64,000 bases of DNA. Source: UMGS973 sp045599945. Lineage in GTDB: Bacteria; Bacillota; Clostridia; Peptostreptococcales; Anaerovoracaceae. Position 1 is the stretch's first letter. Each line of letters opens with the position of its first letter. The translations under genes and the position numbers were made by a program. The DNA is taken from NCBI GenBank assembly GCA_045599945.1, contig JAZRWY010000068.1, positions 1 to 64,000 of the forward strand. Direction: 5' to 3'. Positions 52,873 through 60,685 of this stretch are shown one piece after another. A model generated the notes under the pieces. It was not told the origin of the DNA. It saw nothing but the letters and a program-made list of their open reading frames with translations, and made no database searches.

Positions 52873-54258
52873 ATGGTAAACAGACCGGATAAGAAATTAA
52901 AAAAAGAAAATGAAAAACCTTCGTTTGTAACATCCATGGCAGAACATGTGAGTGATGTTGAAGAAATATCCGCGGAGCAGTATAAGAAATATAACGTAAA
53001 GCGCGGCCTCAGAAATGCCAACGGCACGGGTGTGGTTGTAGGCCTTACAAGAGTTGGCGAAGTTATTGGATATGACGAAAACGAAAAGAAAGAAAAGATT
53101 CCGGCACCGGGAAGACTGTACTATAGAGGATATGAGATTCATGACCTCATCAAGCCGCTGGTAAAGGAAAGAAGATTCGGCTTTGAAGAAATCACCTATC
53201 TCCTTCTCTTTGGGGAACTTCCGGACAGCACTCAGCTCAGCGAGTTCCAGGAGATCCTCGGAAAATGCAGAGAGCTTCCAAGGAATTTTGCGACGGATGT
53301 AATTCTTACCAATCCTTCCAGGGATATTATGAATAAGATTCAGAGAGCAGTCCTTACTCTCTACAGCTATGACGATAACCCTGACGACATTGCCATTGAA
53401 AATGTCATCCGGCAGTCCATCGAGCTGATCGGGCATTTCCCTACCATCATTGCCTATGCGTATCAGGCGCAGCAGTCGTTCTATTTCAACAAGAGTCTGC
53501 ATCTTCATTATCCGGAAGCAGACATGTCAACTTCAGAAAACATTCTGAAAATGATCAGACCGACAGGAGAATATACGGAGCTTGAAGCAAGAGTTCTTGA
53601 TGTCTGCCTGATTCTTCAGGCAGAGCATGGCGGCGGAAACAATTCAAGCTTTACAACACATCTCATCTCGTCAACAGGAACGGATACATATTCAGCAATC
53701 TCTGCTGCAGTAGGATCCCTCAAGGGACCAAAGCATGGCGGCGCAAACATCAAGGTTGTTAAGATGCTTGAAGATATCAAGAAGAATGTTTCCGACTATA
53801 ACGACGAGAAGCAGGTGGAAGACTATCTTGCAAAGATTTTGAGGAAAGAAGCAAATGACAGATCGGGATTAATCTACGGAATGGGACATGCCATCTATAC
53901 ATTATCCGATCCAAGAGCGGAGATTCTTAAATCTGTAGCAACTGAACTGGCAAAGGATAATGACTGGCAGGAATCCTTCAAATTGTGCCAGCTGATTGAA
54001 AAGATCACTCCGGCACTCAAGAAGGAGTTCACAGGTGAGGACAAGCCGATGTGTGCAAATGTTGACCTGTATTCCGGCTTCGTATATGGCGCACTTGGCA
54101 TTCCGACAGAGATTGCAACCCCGCTGTTTGCCAATGCAAGACTTTCCGGATGGTGTGCCCACAGGCTGGAAGAGCTTACCATCGGAAACAAGCTGATGAG
54201 ACCGGCATATAAGTCCGTAGCGGCTCAGAGAGAATATACAGCAATTGATCAAAGATAA
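52873..54258 (+). CDS. gltA: Citrate synthase (Si type, citrate/methylcitrate synthase family)
   Basis: The protein has 461 aa. An N-terminal extension of about 75 residues precedes the core, which begins PGRLYYRGYEIHDL. The catalytic histidines are in AEHGGGNNSSFTTH and GPKHGGANIKVV, and the second pair in YGMGHAIYTLSDPRAEIL with the acidic residue. It condenses oxaloacetate with acetyl-CoA. No aconitase or isocitrate dehydrogenase gene is adjacent. AAAGGAGG is 8 nt before the ATG. A 2-methylcitrate role cannot be excluded. Confidence 0.92.
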   Translation: MVNRPDKKLKKENEKPSFVTSMAEHVSDVEEISAEQYKKYNVKRGLRNANGTGVVVGLTRVGEVIGYDENEKKEKIPAPGRLYYRGYEIHDLIKPLVKERRFGFEEITYLLLFGELPDSTQLSEFQEILGKCRELPRNFATDVILTNPSRDIMNKIQRAVLTLYSYDDNPDDIAIENVIRQSIELIGHFPTIIAYAYQAQQSFYFNKSLHLHYPEADMSTSENILKMIRPTGEYTELEARVLDVCLILQAEHGGGNNSSFTTHLISSTGTDTYSAISAAVGSLKGPKHGGANIKVVKMLEDIKKNVSDYNDEKQVEDYLAKILRKEANDRSGLIYGMGHAIYTLSDPRAEILKSVATELAKDNDWQESFKLCQLIEKITPALKKEFTGEDKPMCANVDLYSGFVYGALGIPTEIATPLFANARLSGWCAHRLEELTIGNKLMRPAYKSVAAQREYTAIDQR

Positions 54259-54263
54259 TAGGA

Positions 54264-54301
54264 ACTCCCTGCTTGACAAACCGAATGGCAGGGAGTAATA
54301 T
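54264..54301 (+). promoter_or_regulatory. Promoter of the metal-efflux operon within an inverted repeat
   Basis: TTGACA (54273-54278), 17-nt spacer, TAATAT (54296-54301). A 9-bp inverted repeat (ACTCCCTGC 54264-54272, GCAGGGAGT 54288-54296) flanks the -35 and touches the -10. It may also be the citrate-synthase terminator, though the T-run is poor. Confidence 0.8.
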
Positions 54302-54307
54302 TTAGAT

Positions 54308-54333
54308 AACAATTAAATGATTGCTTAATTGTT
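54308..54333 (+). promoter_or_regulatory. ArsR-type operator
   Basis: A perfect 9-bp inverted repeat AACAATTAA / TTAATTGTT with an 8-nt spacer begins 7 nt after the -10, at the expected transcription start. It ends 17 nt before the ArsR gene. It is the likely binding site of that repressor. Confidence 0.75.
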
Positions 54334-54349
54334 TAAGAAAGGAAATGAA

Positions 54350-54700
54350 ATGAACAAATTACCGCATAATCATGGAACAAGCGAAGAATTTCTTGAGGCA
54401 AGACCTTCGGAGGAGGCTTTTGGAAAGGCATCGGATATCTTTTCTCTCATCAGTGACAGCACCAGAATGAAAATTCTATGGCTTCTTTGCCACAGCGAGG
54501 AATGTGTACTGAACATAGCAGCTGCCATTGATATGAGCTCCCCTGCCGTATCCCATCATCTCAAGGTCTTAAAGACTGCAGGAATCATCACATCACATAG
54601 GGATGGCAAGGAAGTATATTATGCATTAGCTGACACAAAGGAAGCGGAAATCGTGCATGGGGCAATTGATGCCATGCTGGATATAAAGTGCAGCAGATAG
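54350..54700 (+). CDS. ArsR/SmtB-family metal-responsive repressor
   Basis: The protein has 116 aa from the ATG at 54350 (MNKLPHNHGTS), preceded by AAAGGAAA. The winged-helix core has FSLISDSTRMKILWLLCHSEECV with the C-rich alpha3-like segment, and DMSSPAVSHHLKVLKTAGII as recognition helix. The C-terminal DTKEAEIVHGAIDAML has the Asp/His spacing of an alpha5 zinc site (DxxxxxxxH-like). An N-terminal HNH cluster may add a ligand. Cd, Zn or Pb sensing is likely from the linked ATPase. It starts the operon. Confidence 0.9.
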   Translation: MNKLPHNHGTSEEFLEARPSEEAFGKASDIFSLISDSTRMKILWLLCHSEECVLNIAAAIDMSSPAVSHHLKVLKTAGIITSHRDGKEVYYALADTKEAEIVHGAIDAMLDIKCSR

Positions 54701-54709
54701 GAGGAAGCA

Positions 54710-54925
54710 ATGAAGAAATCATTCAGGATGCAGAACCTTTGCTGTGCCAACTGCGCAGCAAAGATGGAGCGCAGCATCAAGAAGCTGGAAGGCGTTGACA
54801 GTGCAAACATTGCATTCATGACGCAGAGGCTCACCATTGAGACGGAAGAGGACATAGATGAAATATTGGAGAAAGCACAGAAAATCGTTTCTAGGATTGA
54901 AAAGGATTGCAAGATCATAAAATGA
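54710..54925 (+). CDS. Stand-alone heavy-metal-associated (HMA) domain protein
   Basis: The protein has 71 aa with the ferredoxin-like HMA fold. The metal motif is LCCANCAAKMERSIKKLEGV, with CxxC as CCANC. It lies where many CadA/ZntA ATPases have their N-terminal HMA domain, but here it is a separate protein overlapping the ATPase gene by 4 nt (ATGA). It probably delivers or senses the metal for that pump. Confidence 0.9.
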   Translation: MKKSFRMQNLCCANCAAKMERSIKKLEGVDSANIAFMTQRLTIETEEDIDEILEKAQKIVSRIEKDCKIIK

Positions 54926-56718
54926 AGAAAGATATCATAAAGATCGCAGCAGCAGCAGCCCTTCTGATGACCGGGCTCCTGACAGATGGAATTATTTCGC
55001 TTGTCATCTTCATCCTTGCATATCTTGCTGCAGGCGGCGAAACATTGGTTACAGCAGGAAGAAATATCATTCATGGACAGGTCTTTGATGAAAATTTCCT
55101 GATGACAGCAGCAAGCCTTGGAGCCATGGCACTTGGAGAATACGAAGAGGCCATAGGCGTCATGCTGTTCTATCAGGTTGGAGAAATGTTTGAGGATTAT
55201 GCAGTGGACAGATCCAGAAAGTCCATTGCAGGGCTCATGGACATCTGCCCGGATACTGCAAGAATTCTCAGAGATGGAGAAGAAGCGGTCGTAGATCCCT
55301 ATGATGTAAAAATGGGAGACCTGATTCTCATCCGGCCGGGAGAGAAAATTCCTCTGGACGGAATCGTAAGGGAGGGAGCATCATCTGTAGATGCATCCGC
55401 GCTTACAGGAGAATCCATCCCAAAGGATGTTTCAGAAGGAGATAAAATTATATCGGGCTGCATTAACATGACAGGAATGCTGAAAGCTGAGGTTACCAGT
55501 GAATTTGAGGAATCGACAGTAAACAGGATTCTTGAACTTGTTGAAAATGCTGCATCGGCGAAAGCGCCGGTTGAAAACTTCATCACACGCTTTGCAAGAG
55601 TATATACACCGATTGTTGTATTCAGCGCATTGGCACTTGCACTGATTCCGATTCTGTTTCTTCATCTAGATGCGGGCACCTGGATTTACAGGGCATGCCT
55701 GTTTCTGATTGTATCCTGCCCTTGCGCTCTGGTTATTTCGGTTCCGATGAGTTTTTTCAGCGGAATCGGCGCGGCATCGTCAAAAGGTGTATTGATCAAG
55801 GGAGGAAACTATCTTCAGGTTCTTGCAGATCTTGACACCATCATGCTGGATAAGACAGGAACGCTGACAAAAGGCGAGTTTGTCATTTCAGAGATCTGTT
55901 CAGAGAGAGAAGATTTTCTGAAACTGGCAGCATCCCTAGAAAAGAACTCCAACCATCCAATAGCAGCATGCATTACCGGCGCATACCGCGGAGCGCTCTA
56001 CGATGTAGAGACTTTTGAAGAGATTGCAGGAAAAGGTCTTTGCGGCAGAATTTCCGGCAAGAGATATTATGCCGGAAATGAGAAACTGATGAAGGAGCTT
56101 GGAATGGAAGTGGAAGCGGATGTGACTTCTGTCTTTATTTCCTGCGAGGATGAATATCTGGGGCAGATAAAGGTAAAGGATGTGCTGAAGGCTGAGGCAA
56201 AGGAAGCCGTTTCACAGCTGAAAGACATGGCAGGAAGAGTTGTGATGCTTACCGGTGATAATGAAAAAGCCGCTTCTCTTGCTGCAGAAGAAGCAGGCAT
56301 TGCAGAATATTACGCGGAGCTGCTTCCTGCAGACAAGGTTTCCCTTGCAGAAAAGATCATCAAAGAATCCGGCGGCAGATGCGCATTTGCAGGGGATGGC
56401 ATCAATGATGCGCCTGTAATTGCAAGAGCAGATCTGGGCATTGCCATGGGAGGGCTTGGCTCTGCAGCAGCCATGGAAGCCGCGGACGTTGTCATCATGG
56501 ACGACGACATATCCAAGATTTCCCTTGGAATACGCATTGGAAAGAAAACTTTAAGAATCTGTAGAGAGAATATTGTATTTGCCATAGGAATCAAAGTCAT
56601 TGTTCTCATCCTTGGCGCACTTGGACTTGCGACCATGTGGGCCGCAGTATTTGCAGATGTGGGAGTTGCCATTCTGGCAATATTAAATGCAATGCGTGCA
56701 TTGCGGATCAATCAGTAA
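54922..56718 (+). CDS. cadA: P1B-type heavy-metal translocating ATPase (CadA/ZntA type)
   Basis: The protein has 598 aa and lacks an N-terminal HMA domain. The actuator motif is ALTGESIP. The metal-site helix has SCPCALVIS, the P-domain DKTGTLTKG, the N-domain SNHPIAAC and the hinge FAGDGINDAPVIARAD. CPC with the C-terminal helix and a Zn/Cd/Pb-type sequence indicates Cd/Zn/Pb export powered by ATP. The start ATG overlaps the HMA stop. It is the last gene of the ArsR operon. Confidence 0.93.
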   Translation: MKKDIIKIAAAAALLMTGLLTDGIISLVIFILAYLAAGGETLVTAGRNIIHGQVFDENFLMTAASLGAMALGEYEEAIGVMLFYQVGEMFEDYAVDRSRKSIAGLMDICPDTARILRDGEEAVVDPYDVKMGDLILIRPGEKIPLDGIVREGASSVDASALTGESIPKDVSEGDKIISGCINMTGMLKAEVTSEFEESTVNRILELVENAASAKAPVENFITRFARVYTPIVVFSALALALIPILFLHLDAGTWIYRACLFLIVSCPCALVISVPMSFFSGIGAASSKGVLIKGGNYLQVLADLDTIMLDKTGTLTKGEFVISEICSEREDFLKLAASLEKNSNHPIAACITGAYRGALYDVETFEEIAGKGLCGRISGKRYYAGNEKLMKELGMEVEADVTSVFISCEDEYLGQIKVKDVLKAEAKEAVSQLKDMAGRVVMLTGDNEKAASLAAEEAGIAEYYAELLPADKVSLAEKIIKESGGRCAFAGDGINDAPVIARADLGIAMGGLGSAAAMEAADVVIMDDDISKISLGIRIGKKTLRICRENIVFAIGIKVIVLILGALGLATMWAAVFADVGVAILAILNAMRALRINQ

Positions 56719-56746
56719 GAGAGAGGGCTACCCTCTCTCTTTTGCT
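56717..56746. terminator. Bidirectional terminator between cadA and the antiporter
   Basis: Stem AGAGAGAGGG-CTA-CCCTCTCTCT followed by TTTGC, mirrored on the minus strand. Confidence 0.75.
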
Positions 56747-56752
56747 GGTTGG

Positions 56753-57955
56753 TTAATCTTCTTCGTGATGGAGCAGTTTCTGGTAGGTCAGATCCATTCC
56801 GATGGCGCCAAGAGGTGCCGTAAGGATGATGGAAAGCACTGCAACGGAAAGCACGATATTTCCGCAGGAAAGCCCCATGGAAAGAGGCACGCCCCCAATG
56901 GCGGCCTGTACGGTCGCCTTTGGTATGTATGCGATGACGCAGAAGATTCTTTCTTTGCGATTCAGATCTGTTCCCATCAGAGAAATGAAAACACCGATGG
57001 AACGGAATATAAGACCGATCAGAATCATGATCAGAGCGCCAAGGCCGGCCCCTAATGTGTATCGGATATCTACGGCAGCGCCAACCAGTACAAACAGGAT
57101 GACTTCTGCAGCCAGCCAAAGTTTGCCATACTTTTCAGCAAGTCTGGCGGATACGCTTTCGGGGGCTTTTTTTGTTATCATCATGGCCATGCTCATGACT
57201 GCCAGAAGTCCGGAGACTGCGATATAAGGCTTCAGCCAGGTTTCAATGGCCATGAGAAGAAGCGCCGTGCCCAGGACAACAATCAGCTTCATGGTATTTC
57301 GTATTTCAATGTTTTTCTGGAACGCCCATTCAAAATAGGAAGCAAGAAGCCAGCCGGCAGCAAGTCCCAGCAGAATGCCAAGAACAATGGAGATTGGAAT
57401 TCCTGCAAAATCCATGGCATTTGCTCTGCCCCCCGCTTCCATGCTGATAAAAGCATAGAAAAGAACAATGACAAACACATCATCCAGGGAGGCACCCGCA
57501 ATCATGAGCTGCGGAATCCTTTTGTCTGTTCCGTAACGGTCTGTCATGAGCTGGTCCATTTTCGGAATGACGACAGCCGGCGATACGGCGCCCAATACTG
57601 CCCCGATGATGGCAGCCTGCAGCCTTGTAACCGGAAGAAAATATGGTGCCAGCAGGAAAAAAGCAAGAAGCTCCAAAGTGGCAGGGACAAATGAAAGCAT
57701 GATGGCCGGTCTTCCGACTCTCTTCAGATCTGCGAGGCTCAGCGAAAGACCTGCTTTGATCAGAATGATTACCAGTGCCAGGCTTCGAAGTTCCGATGAA
57801 ATGCCAAGAATGGAAGCGTCGAGAAGGTCCAGAACATAGGGACCAAGAACGATTCCGGTTGCAAGCATTCCAATGATTCTTGGAAGCCGGATTCTCTTAC
57901 AGATGCCGGCCATGGAGATGCCGATCAGAAAAATGAGTGCCAGAGATGTTAACAT
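56753..57955 (-). CDS. Monovalent cation/proton antiporter, CPA2/NhaP-like
   Basis: The protein has 400 aa with about 12 membrane helices. GVAPAVV-like AVSPAVVIPKMDQL and AGASLDDVFVIVLFYAF (the conserved Asp pair) mark the Na+/H+ exchanger domain. No TrkA-N domain is attached, unlike KefB. AAAGGAG is 7 nt before the ATG. It is monocistronic and convergent with cadA. Ion preference is unknown. Confidence 0.88.
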   Translation of the reverse strand: MLTSLALIFLIGISMAGICKRIRLPRIIGMLATGIVLGPYVLDLLDASILGISSELRSLALVIILIKAGLSLSLADLKRVGRPAIMLSFVPATLELLAFFLLAPYFLPVTRLQAAIIGAVLGAVSPAVVIPKMDQLMTDRYGTDKRIPQLMIAGASLDDVFVIVLFYAFISMEAGGRANAMDFAGIPISIVLGILLGLAAGWLLASYFEWAFQKNIEIRNTMKLIVVLGTALLLMAIETWLKPYIAVSGLLAVMSMAMMITKKAPESVSARLAEKYGKLWLAAEVILFVLVGAAVDIRYTLGAGLGALIMILIGLIFRSIGVFISLMGTDLNRKERIFCVIAYIPKATVQAAIGGVPLSMGLSCGNIVLSVAVLSIILTAPLGAIGMDLTYQKLLHHEED

Positions 57956-58218
57956 GTGAGGCTCCTTTCGTTCAGGCGCAAAAAAAGAATGACGCCTATA
58001 TACAATAATAAAAAATATATAGAAGTCATCAGCTGGATAGCGGTTTCAGTTAAAACTGCGGGAGAACCTCATTCCCGATTCATATGTACCATTGTATCGG
58101 AAACGTAATCCATTTTCAAGAGAAAACTTGCTGAAAATGATGTTTGAGAAACAACAACTATCTATAGATAAAAGGAGTATGGTATACTTGTATCAGGTAT
58201 CAGAAGAAAGGAAAGGTC
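57956..58218. other. Divergent intergenic region, 263 nt
   Basis: It separates the antiporter from the binding-protein gene. A weak hairpin CGGGA/TCCCG (58060s) and a TATACT-like -10 near 58183 are visible. I see no open frame worth calling and no recognised riboswitch. Confidence 0.4.
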
Positions 58219-59310
58219 ATGAAAAAGAAATTAGCTTTAATTCTATCAATAATCCTTGTGCTGACAACAGTAACGGCATGCGGTTCCTCAGAAAGCGGAG
58301 ATGAAAACAATGCAGGTGCAGATAAAAGCGGCAGCCGCATCATCACCGATTCACTGGAAAGAGAAGTGGAAGTGCCAGAATCTGTAGAGCGGATTGCGCC
58401 GTCGGGCGCCATTGCAGAAATGGTGCTGCTTTCTCTTGCACCGGATAAGCTGGTGGGTCTTGCAAATGCACCATCGAAAGAGCAGGCAGTGTATTATCCC
58501 GGAAAATCTGCAGAGCTTCCGGTCTTTGGACAGTTCTATGGCAAGAAATCCAATCTGAATCTGGAGGCGCTGATGGAAGCAGATCCTCAGCTGATTGTAG
58601 ACATTGGTGAAATAACAGATTCCACAAAAGAGGATATTGAAGCCATTGAGAAACAGACAGGAATACCGGTTCTGTTCATAGAGGGCAGTCTGGAACGGAT
58701 GCCATCCTGCTACAAGGTGCTCGGTTCGCTTCTTGGCGTAGATGAGAGAGCTGCTGAACTCAGTGCATATATCAGGAAAACCGTAAATGAGGCACAGAAA
58801 AAAGCAGAAAATATTACAGAAAAAGTAACAGTATATTATGGAACCGGCCCTGACGGACTCGCCTGCAATGCAGCAGGTTCAGCGCAGGCAGATGTTCTGG
58901 ATCTGATTGGTGCCGAGAATGCCATTCAGGTTCCGGAAAACGAAATTACAAGCAAGAATGGCGGGACCATCATTTCCATGGAAGAGCTGTACAAGGCAGA
59001 TCCGGATGTCATCATCGTAACCGATCAGGCAGCATATGACAGCATGTCCGGAGAGGAATGGCAGAAGCTTTCGGCAGTCCAGACCAATCAGTATTATGAG
59101 ATTCCAACGCTCCCCTTCTGCTGGATGAGCGGACCGCCTTCTGTCAATAGAATCCTGGGAATCTGGTGGCTGGGATACATGTGCTATCCGGAGCTATATA
59201 ACCTGAACATGATTGCAAAGACGCAGGAATTCTACCAGCTGTTCTGGGATTATGACATGTCAGAAGAGGAAGCAGAAGAAATGCTTCAGAATTCAGCATT
59301 GAAATGGTAA
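58219..59310 (+). CDS. Iron-siderophore/cobalamin type ABC substrate-binding lipoprotein, orphan
   Basis: The protein has 363 aa. A signal peptide with lipobox VTAC (about residues 18-21) is followed by an acidic linker, then a TroA/FepB-like two-lobe fold. Family features are ITDSLEREVEVPESVERIAPSG at the start, PQLIVDIGE and ADPDVIIVTDQAAYDSM. The long C-terminal piece with WMSGPPSVNRILGIWWLGY is typical of clostridial members. No permease or ATPase gene is near, so it must use components encoded elsewhere. GGAAAGG lies directly upstream of the ATG. Confidence 0.88.
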   Translation: MKKKLALILSIILVLTTVTACGSSESGDENNAGADKSGSRIITDSLEREVEVPESVERIAPSGAIAEMVLLSLAPDKLVGLANAPSKEQAVYYPGKSAELPVFGQFYGKKSNLNLEALMEADPQLIVDIGEITDSTKEDIEAIEKQTGIPVLFIEGSLERMPSCYKVLGSLLGVDERAAELSAYIRKTVNEAQKKAENITEKVTVYYGTGPDGLACNAAGSAQADVLDLIGAENAIQVPENEITSKNGGTIISMEELYKADPDVIIVTDQAAYDSMSGEEWQKLSAVQTNQYYEIPTLPFCWMSGPPSVNRILGIWWLGYMCYPELYNLNMIAKTQEFYQLFWDYDMSEEEAEEMLQNSALKW

Positions 59311-59318
59311 GGAAAAGA

Positions 59319-59354
59319 CGAGAAGACCATAGACGATTCCAATGGTCTTCTGTT
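59319..59354 (+). terminator. Terminator after the binding-protein gene
   Basis: Stem AGAAGACCAT (59321-59330) with ATGGTCTTCT (59342-59351), then GTTT. Confidence 0.7.
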
Positions 59355-59379
59355 TGCGTGCTTGTATTGAAATAATGAT

Positions 59380-59483
59380 CTTTCAGAAGGGGCGCCCAGT
59401 TCAGGGGAGGAAGAGTTGCCCCCATATTCTGAAAGTGTAAGGATTAATAATCGTCTTGTTAGGAGAGACCTTCGACGATTACC
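59380..59483. ncRNA. Candidate structured noncoding region, unidentified
   Basis: Two adjacent hairpins lie in a 290-nt gene-free stretch. The first pairs CTTTCAGAA (59380-59388) with TTCTGAAAG (59427-59435), with a second helix GGGGC/GCCCC inside it and a 24-nt apical part that can fold again. The second pairs TAATCGTC (59448-59455) with GACGATTA (59474-59481) around an AGGAGAGACC loop. There is no T-run and no match to a riboswitch class I know. The minus-strand frame here looks non-coding. Confidence 0.4.
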
Positions 59484-59601
59484 ATCATATTTCACCATTG
59501 ATTATAGCGGAAGAATCTTAATATTATATAAAAGAAAACATAATTTGGGATAAAATCCAAAGTCTGTGATACAATGGAACCAGAAGCAGGAGGTTGTTTT
59601 C

Positions 59602-59868
59602 ATGAAAGAATACCGAAGGAACATGTCGAAAAGTTCAAAAGTGTTATGGACCATCATTCTTGTTCCATTTCTGATTGTAGTATTTCCGGGAGTATTATTC
59701 TTTCAGGACATGACAGAACCAAGAATTTTCGGATTTCCTTTCATTTATGGATTTGTCATGATCTGCTGGCTGGTTCAGACAGTAGCCATTGCAGTGGCAA
59801 CAGCAACAAATTGGGGAGAAAAAAAGCCGAAGAGAAAAAAAGGCGGTTCAGACCCAACAGAAGCATAA
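59602..59868 (+). CDS. DUF3311-family small membrane protein
   Basis: The protein has 88 aa from the ATG at 59602, with AGGAGG 8 nt upstream. Two membrane helices are visible (VLWTIILVPFLIVVFPGVLFF and GFVMICWLVQTVAIAVATA), joined by EPRIFGFPFIYG, the family hallmark. The tail is lysine-rich. DUF3311 proteins are commonly encoded directly beside sodium:solute symporters (for example YhjC beside YhjB in Bacillus). Here the symporter is 2.7 kb away, beyond the two-component pair. Confidence 0.8.
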   Translation: MKEYRRNMSKSSKVLWTIILVPFLIVVFPGVLFFQDMTEPRIFGFPFIYGFVMICWLVQTVAIAVATATNWGEKKPKRKKGGSDPTEA

Positions 59869-59871
59869 GTT

Positions 59872-59906
59872 CAGCATTCGGAGATGGATTTCCGGATGCT
59901 TTTTCT
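59872..59906 (+). terminator. Terminator after the DUF3311 gene
   Basis: Stem AGCATTCGG ... TCCGGATGCT followed by TTTTCTTT. Confidence 0.75.
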
Positions 59907-59963
59907 TTGGATGCGGACATGAAAAACCTCCCGGATCAATGGGACGGGAGGCGGAATGGCCGG

Positions 59964-60683
59964 TTATTTTGCATCAAACAGATGATGATCAAATTTGTAT
60001 CCGATGCCGCGGATATTCAGAATGTATTTATATCCGTTCTTGTTGTTTTCGATTTTCCTTCTGAGATTGCTCATGTAGACCATAATGGTATTGCGGTCGC
60101 TATCCAGCGTTTCTTCTTTCCATACGATTTCAAACAGCTGGTCTGCGCTGTAGATTCTCTTTGGATTTTTAATCAGAAGCTGTAGGATGTTGAATTCTTT
60201 TGCTGTTAGAGAAATCTTTTCTCCATCCACATATACCTCGCGCACAGTCTCATTTACAAGCAGGCCGGGAGCTTCATAGATGACATCCTCATCCTTCTCC
60301 TCCACAGTTCCTGAGATTTCTGTTCTTCTGAGGTTTGCCTTTACTCTGGCAACCAGTTCACCCGGGAAGAACGGTTTTGTGATATAGTCATCACCACCGA
60401 CGGAAAGTGCGATAATCTTGTCGATTTCCTGCTCTTTGCAGCTCAGGAAAATAATCGGCATGGTATTTGATTTTCTAACCTGTGTACAGAAATCTATTCC
60501 GTTCATGTCCGGCAGCATGACATCCAGGAGAATAAGATCCGGCGGTGTTTTGCTGTTTATGATATTTTCTGCCTGTGCACAGTTTTCTGCATCCATCACT
60601 TCAAAGCCTTCATTTTCAAGATAAAGTCTTACCAGATCGATAATGCTGCGCTCGTCGTCAACAACTAGAATTCTTTTTCCCAT
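59964..60683 (-). CDS. OmpR/PhoB-family response regulator
   Basis: The protein has 239 aa. The receiver domain has VVDDERS, phospho-acceptor Asp54 in ILLDVMLPDMNG and KPF. The winged-helix domain has ISLTAKEFNILQLLIKN and DRNTIMVYMSNLRRKIE. It follows its kinase gene by 2 nt. The likely target is the divergent symporter gene or the DUF3311 gene on either side, by position only. Confidence 0.94.
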   Translation of the reverse strand: MGKRILVVDDERSIIDLVRLYLENEGFEVMDAENCAQAENIINSKTPPDLILLDVMLPDMNGIDFCTQVRKSNTMPIIFLSCKEQEIDKIIALSVGGDDYITKPFFPGELVARVKANLRRTEISGTVEEKDEDVIYEAPGLLVNETVREVYVDGEKISLTAKEFNILQLLIKNPKRIYSADQLFEIVWKEETLDSDRNTIMVYMSNLRRKIENNKNGYKYILNIRGIGYKFDHHLFDAK

Positions 60684-60685
60684 GG

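Noticed and set aside
59389..59422. SRP RNA (scRNA) apical domain in the GTTCAGG...GGAAG segment
   Set aside because: The loop resembles the SRP tip, but the opposite AGCAG strand of the symmetric loop is missing.
59286..59498. Minus-strand 70-codon frame in the gap after the binding protein
   Set aside because: It has no convincing start site, overlaps the terminator and paired segments, and its sequence looks non-protein-like.
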